The position numbers and the translations under genes are program-made. This document shows positions 54,135 through 64,000 of a stretch of DNA of 64,000 bases, piece after piece. Source of the stretch: Diphasiastrum complanatum (taxonomy: Eukaryota; Streptophyta; Lycopodiopsida; Lycopodiales; Lycopodiaceae); contig CM055112.1 of assembly GCA_029204225.1 (NCBI GenBank), forward strand, positions 5,001 to 69,000, read 5' to 3'. The notes under the pieces were generated by a model. It ran no database searches and was not told where the DNA came from. It saw only the letters and a program-made list of their open reading frames with translations. The number at the start of each line of letters is the position of its first letter. Positions within the stretch are counted from its first letter, which is position 1.

Positions 54135-56290
54135 TGTGATGCATGTGATGGAGATGACGGAGCAGGAAATAAGAGTGGGCAAACCCGACTATCAGATAAT
54201 AGTTCGGGATCAGGTAGCCAGAGAGCCGAAGTTGCTTCCAAAACTTTTTCCCTTCCCCCTCTCACTTTTAACTCCTCATCCTATTCTGCTTTTAATTTTT
54301 CCGAAAGATTCATTCCAACTTACCCTATTTTTTCATCTTCCCTTTCTCCACCACCTCATAGCAGAATAATGGGCTTATCAAAAGGTCCAGCTAACACATA
54401 CAAAGCCCAACGGGATGAGTTTCTTCAAAAACTCTGCTCCCCCAATGCAACATTTAATTTGTTAAACACACGTCCTCCTAAACCTGTCATCCCTGCACCT
54501 CTCTCTCCAGATCACTCCATCCCTGACCTCTCAGAAGTTAACACCGACATTGGGGGTAATGACGACTTCCTGGCAGATCCACCAGAAACAAAAAGATTCT
54601 CGTCCAGGCAAAACATGGGTGCAACTGAGCCATCAACAAGCGAGCAAGCAAAGGAAAAAGATACGGACACAAAGGCCTTGGATGATTACCTGGCAAGGCC
54701 ACCACAACCATGTAGAGTAGCTTCTCCGACCAGGCCCAGGAGCAAGATGGCTAATACAAAAGAGTCAGAGAAATTTGAAAGGAAATACCCTCCCAACATG
54801 AGGGGAGGCAAGAGAACATAGATCAAAGCCAATACTCCACTAGGTCCGAGATCATTGCGACATTACAACCGTAACCGAAATGGCAAAACAAGATCCTAAA
54901 GGATAGCAGGTGGCTCCAAGAGTACCTGAAGACACCAACATAGAAGTGAATAGATCCATTCTACATGCCGCTATAACGCAGAAATCCATGGCCAGCCGAA
55001 AAGCCACAGGTCGAGTTGGTGAACTGGCCAGTGATTCCGGAAATTTCAGAGAGAATCTCCCCGGATGACCTGAGACTATAGTTGCTAGATTTTGGGCACA
55101 AATACAAAACAAGTGCCGATCTATGCGTGCAAGAACGTGCCGAATACTGCCGATCTATGGTCTTTCTAATGCAGCAAGAATGTTTCTGAGATCTAGTTTG
55201 GATCTGATCAAGATCAATCCCAACGTAGCCCTCCAGTCAGAAGAAGACCATGAGATGATGGCCCGACTATACTATAGAACAACCTTCATGTCATCACGAT
55301 ACGTCACCATGGTGGAAGACTGGTAGGAGATGGGTTTCATTGAAAAGATAGAGAGTACCTGGGGCCACTAAACTTCGGAAGTAAGCTCCGCTTCCAAGTA
55401 TTTGAAGCCCTGGGGCGAAAGATCAGCGAGCAAAAACAAATGACAAGACGACGAGATGAGCAGGACTCGCAAGAGGTTTTCAAGAGGGCTAGAATGTAGC
55501 GGCCATTGAGAGACCTTCATTTTTGAGAAACAGTTTTGCGAATAATAAGCACCTGTTCTTACGGAAGCGAACGAAGGTCCATGTTTTTCCAAGTGCCGAG
55601 CAAAACGACATCACCTATGTTGCAGTGGGTCCTGCAACAAATTAGGGGTGGATAATGTTAGCAGATTCCAGGGAATCCCGAGATGCCAAGCCAAGCTGAA
55701 GACATAGATTATCTCTCACCCATGATCGAGGAGGTCTTAGAAGGAGGAGAGCAGAAGAAGTTGAGAGCCGAGCATGAGAGCCGAGAAATTATTAGCTAGG
55801 ATGACAATGAATTATCTATGTGAGCCTACATGGTGTATCCCAGAGAAGGAACGACCATGTAGGAGCTAGTAATGACTCCTAGGCATTGTAAATAAGCGTA
55901 GACCCCCTTAAATAATTTAGAGTGAGCCACCTTTTGATGGTGACCTCTAGTGGAAGGGCAAATTCCACTTGTATTTTCCAAATTAGTGGAATTACCACTT
56001 GGGCTCCACATGGGCAGCCTTCTTGCTTATTTAAGGGCCCCCCTCTCTTGTGAGGGAGCTTTTGATTATATTGTCAAGTGCTCTTGAGTGAATATAGAAG
56101 ATCTTCCACGAGTTCTTGATGATTGTAAAGCTCCTTGTTCATGGCAATCTTCTTGAGTGAAATTTCTATGAGCATGTTCTGATTTCCTTTTGTGTTTGTG
56201 GATTAATTAAATTTCTTGCTTACCCTCTTGTTTGTGGAATGTAGATGTGGATTAACTTTCTTGTTTCTTGAATTTGTAGTTTTAGCATGC
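54135..56290 (+). mobile_element. LTR-type fossil of unrecognised family
   Basis: An open frame to about 54821 is rich in Pro, Ser and Asp with repeated DDFLADPPE/DDYLARPPQ phrases. After it come short frames and a segment with MARLYYRTTFMSSRYVTMV (about 55250-55320) that I cannot place. A purine-rich AGGGGTGGATAA is followed by TGTTAGCAG at about 55657, which may open a 3' LTR reaching about 56286. The LTR reading is tentative. It is broken. A non-autonomous element that acquired unrelated sequence is another possibility. Confidence 0.35.
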
Positions 56291-56559
56291 AGGTAGACTA
56301 TAGAGGCTGAGTTTGTGGATTTGATTTGGCTTGTATATGCATGTAGTTGAGTAACGTATCTGTCTCTTCCCACTGACAGGCTAGGAATACACGTTGTAAT
56401 ATGAAAAACACTTGGAAACTGTTCTAACAAGAAGACCAAACCGTAAAGAACTGTAACCAATGGAAGTAACAAAAGAAGAAGAACGAACGATAAGAGATCC
56501 GTGTTCATAGATTCAGTGAGAATCTATGAACATTCTTCATTCTAGTTTCGCCCATTCCA

Positions 56560-58830
56560 TCATGTTAAAGCATGATTAATTCAGGTATTTCATGCAGAAA
56601 AACACATCTACGAAGAATATTATCCATTCCGCGATGATACAATTGTCTCGCAATCAATTGATAAGGTTGAGCCTTATGGATCAATTGTCTCTTTTGTACT
56701 TTTGTCAAGGAGTCATTAGGTTGACCTAGCATTAGATACTCAACAATATGTGCTGCCCACTCAGGTACTGCTTCAACATCGAATAATGTAGCATCTGGTA
56801 ATTCATCATCCACTTCAGTATTAACTAGTGCGGATTTGATTCTCGAAACATGGCCGAAAAAACAATGTTGTTTACCTTTTCGAACTACAACGCGAAAATC
56901 AAATTCGGTCAATAATAGTAACCATCTTGCAATACACCCTGTATTACATGTCTTGTTCACCAAATACAGTAACAACAATAACTGATGTAGGAATCCCTTT
57001 GAGATCTTTATAAGTCCAAGCAATGCAATCTTGATACTTTATAAGTAATGTCCGTAGCACTTGAAACTATTCAGGAGTAAGTTGTGATCCAACTTGTACA
57101 ATCTTTTTCCATCGTAAACATCTTTCGATTCTGAAACTTGTTCTTCCGGTTCACAATGTGTTTTTGGTAACATGATAACCATATCATCTAGAGTATAGCA
57201 TTTGAAATGCTCTAGCATTCCATGCTGGACTTCGTCTGATTTCTCTTTGTCAAAAGGATTAGCCTTGGATCTTTGCTTAGCCTTCTTAGCAGGAATCGAT
57301 CGTGGAGGTGATGGTTTCCGAGATAATGGACTCTTCTTTGAAGGTGACGACTTCCTGGATGGTGATGTCTTGTAAGAACTCTGACTTGAAGAAGCATTGT
57401 CGACTTTCCCTTTGCCTTTATCCAATAAAGGTGGCACAATCTTGGAATCAACCTTCTGAGGTGGATTTTCCCATTTCAGGACCGTATTATTATGTTGCTT
57501 AGCTTGTTTCTTCATCATTGATCCTATAATCTTGTCTTCCTTCAATATAATTGCTTTTCACAGTTTCATTGTTGGTTCATTAGGAATATTCCGTACTCCA
57601 AATTTGGTTGGATCCAAGTGTTTTAGAATCTGCTCATCAATAAGTTTTGCATTTTGTAAGGATTGCAAAAACAAAAAGCAAAGAGTGATAGAAAAGAAAA
57701 ATGAAAAATAGAAGTGCGTAAGGTGTTCAATGTATTGATGATATATCGATGGATTAGACTAATATTTAATGAAAGTGTGCCCTCACTTTGAAGGTACAGG
57801 CTCAAAAATAAAGTATCTAGTCCTAAAATAAAATAAAATACACAAATGCTTCATTGAGTTTGCAAAAGTTCAGCTCGGTATTCATGAGTATTGAACTGCG
57901 AAAATAAATAGTATACACAATCTATGAAACAACGTATATGATATTGGTGACGAAGACTGTCGTTTTTTCTTTCGTTGAAATATATGAGCGAAATTTGCAA
58001 AGGCTGAAGTGTCGGCATTTTTGCAGAAATAACAATGGCAAATATGAATCGAAAATTAATTCAAGCAAATCAAATGCCAAAAATTCTCAAAAAATGTGAA
58101 GGTTCAAGTGTTGCAATTTTGAACTTTCCCGAAATGCTGAATTTACTAACATAAAAAGTTCCACAATAGCGTTGCATTTCTCGCTAAACATAGTAAAATT
58201 TATTGATGAAGCGAAGGTGTCGGGTTTTTCGCATATTTCTTACATGCTGGAAACCTAGTGAAAACATGGTGGAAACAAATACAAACAATGTTGGTATTTT
58301 CACAAAAATGAAAACAAAAAATGGACAACGTATTAGCGAAAATGTCAATTTTTTAGCAAAACGAGCGAAAAACTTCTCTGATGTTCCATTTTTTGGAAAA
58401 CAATGCGTGGTGAAGTAACAAAGTGCTGTGTCGCATTTTTCGGCACAGGTTGGACGTTGAACTTACAAACAAGTATAAAACAATGATTGTCGTATTTTTT
58501 GCATTATTCGCGAAATTCACAAAGCTTATCCTGTTACCATTTACTCGAGTTTCAAGTAGATGTCCTTCGAGATTTGCTAACTATAATGATCCATTATTAA
58601 AAACTTCTATGACTTTATAAGGTCCCATCCATCTGGTATGTAATTTTTGAAGAAACAACATGTGTCTATTATTGTATAGAAGCATGTAGTCTCCTCGTTT
58701 AATTTTGAATTTTTTAATAGTTTGATCGAATTTTATCGTGTTCATCCATTCATTCCTCATTGCTAATGCGGAATGTCGAAACTTTGAATTCTATTGGTAA
58801 TATGGGATGCATTCCATACATAAGATAATA
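56560..58830 (-). mobile_element. Ty3/Gypsy fossil, Tat-like, minus strand
   Basis: Parts on the minus strand: a region before reverse transcriptase with FKCYTLDDMVIMLP (57039-57545), which resembles 47550 in the other Tat-like copy; the end of RNase H and start of integrase (56565-57023, with ELPDATLFDVEAVPEW); and an integrase C-terminal region (about 58600-58830, with YGMHPILPIEF). The order is rearranged and much is missing. It is broken. Confidence 0.7.
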
Positions 58831-59030
58831 TGGAGTCTGCCTAGTTGTGATCTTCTCGGCAGTCATTACAGGAGTTCCTGAGTACAAAAGGGCCTTCTCA
58901 AAAGATACTTTTACTTTTTTTTCTCTAATTTGGAGTCTGCCTAGTTGTGATCTTCGTGGCAGTCATTACAGGAGTTCTTGAGTACAAAAGGGCCTTCTCA
59001 AAAGATACTTTTACTTTTTTTTCTCTAATT
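58831..59030. repeat. 100-bp tandem duplication inside the Gypsy fossil
   Basis: TGGAGTCTGCCTAGTTGTGA begins at 58831 and again at 58931. The two copies differ at only a few bases (for example TCTCGGCA and TCGTGGCA). Confidence 0.9.
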
Positions 59031-59348
59031 TTTGCTTCCACTTGGACCAATCGAAAGACCCAAAAATGAATTCTACGTAACGTAACTCATCGGGACTAGC
59101 AAATTGGCTTGTAATTTTTGAATTTTTTAAATTGTCGTCGGGCAGCTCTTACACATATGATTGGTTGGCTTGTGCTGCCCGTAGAGTACAATGCTGTCCC
59201 GAATCAACTTCTTCAAGTTAAATTACTAATCCGGAATGGTTACAAACTAGACCACAATTACAAACTAGTTTACAATAGTAACAACATTGGTTGGATATTG
59301 TGATCGCAGTAATCTTGCATAGTTACAAACTAGCGGAAAAGTTTGAAT

Positions 59349-59508
<160 letters not shown>

Positions 59509-59509
59509 C

Positions 59510-60290
59510 ATGGCATCAAGGAGACCGAGATCCACAATAGATTTTGTCATTCTTCACAATGAGAAAGATGAAGCAGAAAATTGGAAACCCAAAAAGTACG
59601 TCAAAAACACATGGGTATTAATGCATCCATCATCAAAAGGACCGTTTAGAAAGAAAAAACGATCCAAGTTATGTTTCAGGTCCTACTGGAAAGCTAGGAT
59701 TCTTGATTTTAGAGCATTGCCAGGTGGACAATCCATTTCAGAGGTGTTAGTTCAACATGTTTATATGCATTTCGAGTTGAGTATTCAATCTGTCAATCCA
59801 AATGATCATAAAAAATACAATTGTAAGTATCTAAATCATTGTAGTTTTATTTTTATGCAACTAAATTCAACTCTATTGTTTTATGCAATTACTTTTATTT
59901 AGCATACTGAATTTGGATATCTATTTGGAAACTCATATCTATTCTTTCATGCAGATTTATATCCATCAAATATAAAGGAATGGGAGCCCACACAATCACT
60001 TGCAGGTATATTGGATGTCATACATTCAGATATATAAAAATTGCAATACTAAGGCCGATCTTCAAAATAACTTGTCGACAATGGAATCTATTTTTATGAA
60101 TCACTTTACATTCCAGATACGCATGGAAGATTTGGAAACCTTGAGACCCTTCCACTTCCAAGGTTGGATAGTGAAGAATGGATTACTCTTGACAACATTG
60201 TTTTAGAATCATTTCGATGCAAGCTCTTTACTGATGTGAAGAATTTTATGAAAATAAGAACTGGGTCCAAAAATGTCCGATTGAGTAGGT
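59510..60290 (+). CDS. Possible three-exon gene or gene fragment, function unknown
   Basis: Exons read as 59510-59822, 59955-60005 and 60117 to a stop near 60298. Both introns are GT-AG (donors GTAAGTAT and GTATAT, acceptors TTTCATGCAG and TTACATTCCAG), and the phases agree, giving about 180 residues. The first exon is basic and starts MASRRPRSTIDF, with YVKNTWVLMHPSSKGPF and FRKKKRSKLCFRSYWK. The third holds GRFGNLETLPLPRLDSEEW. I recognise no domain. The last residues may already be Copia LTR sequence, so the gene is probably cut short at about 60235-60290. It could be a relic of a host gene or of a DNA transposon. Confidence 0.45.
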
Positions 60291-63200
60291 CTAGCTAACT
60301 CCTCACCCAATCTCAAAAGGTGACCCCCTATTGGACTGTGGAAAAAATACAAAATGGACCAAGAGTGGATCCTAATCTGATCCTCAAGAGGGATTGGATG
60401 TCAGATTTACTTGATCTATCAATCTACTTGAGATTAAGATCAATCTAGATCAATTCTAGACACAAAATCCCAACAAGAACAATCATTCATGAAGGTAGGT
60501 GTACTTTCTGGTTTCACACATGTGAAACACTGTCTGAGTATGGATTCCAACCTGAAAATCAAGTACACTATGATAGAACCTCAAAACAATCAAAACAAAT
60601 GTAGACAAATGGAGAGAATCACAATAAATTGCTTCCAAAATCAAGATTGTTGTCTCACATTGATTATAGCCAAATAAGCCTCTATATATACACTTCTTGG
60701 AGCTCAAGGTACTGATCATGCATCAGATCTCACATGTGTGAGGATGCCTTGTCACCATCATGCAATTTGACACTTGGATCAAAACTTTCCATTTTAGGCA
60801 TTTTTGGTCTAAATTCCTACTATATGGAGACCTTCATGAAAATCTTCTAGAAGCAAAAAATCGCAGACTTCAGCTATTTCCACACGTGTGAGCTGTCCTC
60901 TACACATGGGATGTGACACCTACTCAAAACATTTGGCTCATGCAATCAATAGATTGGTGCCATGTGTCATATATCTAAAAAACTAGTTTTTGGCCATTTT
61001 AGCCACTAGAACTTGAATTAAATCATATGTATGACATATATGATTATGGTACATGACAAGTACACTAGTTTCACATGTGGGAACAGGCTCCACACATGTG
61101 TGTTTATCCTACATACAAGATTTTTGGCCTCTACAAGGCTTATTTTGCATTTTTCACACTCCTCAAAAATCTAGCTTGGTAAATCTAGCATAGATCTATC
61201 TATAACTCCAAGAGCCAATCTCAATTTTACAAATGGATCTTTAGGCAATGCCTTGGTGATTATATCAGCAATGCAATCTAATGATGAAACATGAATAAGA
61301 TTGATCTCCTTTGCTTGCAATTTCTCCCTCACGAAATGATGTGCAATCTCGATGTGTTTTGTTCGAGCATGGAAGACTGGATTGTTTGCAAGTTGTTGAG
61401 CTGCTTGATTATCACAATATATGCATGGAATGTCTTCATCCTTGGTCACATGTAGTTCCTCCAAAAGCCTTTTAAGCAAAGAACCTCCTTTGTTGTTGTT
61501 GTCATAGCTTTATACTCTGATTTCGTTGCTGAAAGAGAGATGGTATCGTGCTTTTTGGAAAGCCAAGATATACTCCACATAAGAAATGCACTTATGGATC
61601 TTCTATCCATCTTGTCACCTGCAAAACTTGAGTTCGAATATGCCTCTTAGACAAATATTAGTCCTTTCATAAACTATGTCAAAGTCTTTTGTAGCTGAGA
61701 TGTACCTTAACGCCCTTTTTGCTCCTTTCCAATGACATATTAATGGACTTTGCATGTATTGGCTCAATTTGCCAACACAAAAACTAAGATCAGGTCTAGT
61801 GATGGTTAAGTATATCAAGGAATCAATAAGCATTCTATAGGTAATGATGTCCTCAGAGGATGCTTCACCACTTTCCTTAGAAACTTTTACACTTAGTTCC
61901 ATGGGAGTTTCAACTCCTTTCCAATCAATCATGCCAAATTTTGCTAAGATTGATCTAGCATACTTAGATTGACATATGAAAGTAAAATCATTACTTCTAG
62001 TGACTTCTATTCCAAGTATTACTTTAAGAAGTCCTAGATCTACCATTCTAAATTCACTAGACAAGGAAACTTTTACATTCTTGATGCCATCTAGATCATT
62101 TCCTGTGAGTATAATGTCATCAACATATAAAACTAAGATAATGATCTTCCCATCATTACATTTGTAGTACCATGATGGTTCATAAGAACTTACAACAAAT
62201 CCAATAGAAATAAGATAGGAATGCAACCTAGAGTACCATGCTCTTGGTGCTTTGTTTGAGTCCATAAAGACTCTTCTTCAAGAGACACACCTTGTCTTCT
62301 TCTCCATCTTTGATGAAGCCCTCGGGTTGGCACATGTAGATTTCCTCTTCCAAGAATCCATTCAAGAAAGCATTTGTCACATCAAGTTGGAAGAGCTCCC
62401 ATTTGAAAGAAGTTGCAAGACATATGATTAATCTAATGGTCACAAGCTTTGCAACAGGCGCAAAGGTTTCATCATAATCTATGCCTTTGACTTGCAGAAA
62501 ACCTTTTGCTACAAGTCTAGCTTTATACTTATGAATGGAACCATCTTGATTATATTTCAATCTATATATCCATTTACAAGTAAGAGGCTTCTTTCCATAA
62601 AGTAAATCAACAAGCTTCCAAGTTTGATTTTCCATTAATGCATCAAACTCTACTTGCATAGCTTTCCTCCAATATTGAGATTTATTTGCTTCCTCAAAAC
62701 TAGTTGGTTCTTCAAGCATAGTAGTCAAGAGAGTATAAGAGTTGAGTAGTTGAAAATCTTCCCTTTGCTCCCTTTGTCACTATAAGTGAGCCTTGATGGC
62801 TCAATCCTTGTCCTTGTTGATCTTTTTGGCACCCTTGGACTTTGATAGGTTCCACTTGGTCTTCATCTTCATGAAGCTCCTCCTCGGCCATAGCATGATC
62901 CTTGACAAGTTGACTGTTGTTGGAAGTCACCTTTCCTTTGGCTGCTCCTTTGTCACCATGGTCTCCATAGCTTTGTAGTTAGGATGGCCTAACCTTTTGT
63001 GCCATAATTCCACTTGAGTGAGCACCTCCCTTGCCATGTTCACACTTTTAGCATCCAATTTGAATAACCTCCCTTGCTTGAAACCACTAGCAATACATTT
63101 TTCATATTTCAAGATAGAACATGCCCCATGCTTGAAATCTACATCTAATACACTATCTATAAGTTGTCCTACACTCAACAAGTTCTTTGTAATTGAAGGT

Positions 63201-64000
63201 ACATAAAGAACATTGTCTAGATCTACTTTTTTAGATGATCCTAGACATGAAAGAATGGATCCAACACCTACAATCTCACATTCTTGATCACAGGCCGTGA
63301 AGATAAATTTCTTAGAACTATTGTAAGAAAGTAGATTAAAAAAGTAGTCTTTTTGGTGAGTCATGTGAGAGCTTGCCCAGCTATCAATCCACCAAGTGTC
63401 TTGATTAAATGTTTGTGGTGAGAATACCATCAAAGATAGATTGCCTTATTCCTCCTCCTCAAGTACAAGATGACCTTGATTGTCCTTCTCTTGGGCATTC
63501 TTCTTCTTGTAGCACTCGGATGCAAAATGTCCCTTTTTACCACAAAAGAAAAACTTTGGCTTCTTCTTGTCCTTCTTGCTCTTGCCTTTGGAACTTGATG
63601 CTCCATCTTTGCTCTCCATCTCCATGTCTTGAGTCTTCTTGGATGTAAACTTCTTCTTCTTGCCTTTCAAGGAAAAGTTAGCTTTTTCATCACCATCATT
63701 CAAAGATAAGGAACTCATCCTACTTTTGATATGAAGCATTCTACTCTCCTCACTTACAAGCACACTTTGAAGTTTTTCAATACTAGGAAGTGAATCTTGA
63801 ATAGCAAAAGTTTGAACAAGATTGGAATAATCATCTCCTAATCCATTCAAAATGATTTGAACTAATTCATCATCTTTGATTTTATCATCTCATGAGTATC
63901 CTTGAAGTATTCTTGAAAATTGCTTTCAATGAATCCCATGCCTCTTTGGATGTGGTACAAGATGAGATTTCCTTCAAAAGTTCATTACTTACATTCATCT
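60240..64000 (-). mobile_element. Copia fossil, family E, running off the right edge
   Basis: 3' LTR ending at 61158 in plus coordinates (TGTGAAAAATG on the minus strand); its left limit near 60240-60280 is uncertain because the other LTR is outside the window. Then follow the RNase H end (61171-61479), reverse transcriptase (about 61615-62728, with YVDDI), a pre-integrase and protease region (about 62927-63433) and gag with CFFCGKKGHFASEC (63446-63850 and beyond). It is broken. The window ends within gag. Confidence 0.85.

Overview
The window is the left end of a land-plant chromosome arm. It opens with plant-type CCCTAAA telomere repeats. It carries one clearly recognisable nuclear gene, chloroplast NADP-dependent malate dehydrogenase, whose two thioredoxin-regulated cysteine pairs are typical of plants. 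Almost everything else is transposable elements and long CT/GA, GT and TA microsatellites. The species cannot be named from the sequence. The telomere-linked Penelope-like elements and very retroelement-rich DNA make a large-genome plant likely, perhaps a non-seed plant; this is inference. LAYOUT. 1-2962: telomere, then three 5'-truncated retroelement copies in one orientation. Each 3' end is joined to telomeric repeat and each carries a hammerhead ribozyme. The outermost copy still encodes the C-terminal end of a Penelope-like reverse transcriptase and stops with no GIY-YIG endonuclease after it. 2963-6154: AT-rich DNA with no gene I recognise. 6155-21952 (minus): NADP-MDH, 14 exons, intact frame of 474 codons. 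Intron 6 (7.4 kb) holds a hAT transposon of about 5.7 kb and several small relatives. Intron 1 (3.8 kb) holds a Gypsy chromovirus fossil inside a large inverted repeat. 21953-25840: 5' flank, AT-rich DNA and a degraded Gypsy LTR/leader. 25840-43560: a nest of Copia fossils of at least four families; one is complete end to end, with matching LTRs and a GGCCT target duplication, inside another. 43545-49510: a minisatellite followed by a mosaic Gypsy fossil. 49510-59030: further Copia and Gypsy pieces and one LTR-type fossil I do not recognise. 59353-60290: a compound GT/GA microsatellite followed by a possible three-exon plant gene of unknown function. 60240-64000: a Copia fossil running off the right edge. 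HOW THE PARTS RELATE. The telomeric elements look like products of successive reverse-transcription events primed from the chromosome end, each later capped by telomerase repeats. Their 3' regions keep a TATA-like box upstream of the ribozyme, so each could in principle promote transcription inward through its neighbour. NADP-MDH sits just inside this array and has tolerated large insertions in two introns without visible coding damage. The hAT element and its small relatives share outer termini close to CAwAGTwsC and mostly lie in TA-rich DNA, so they look like one family.
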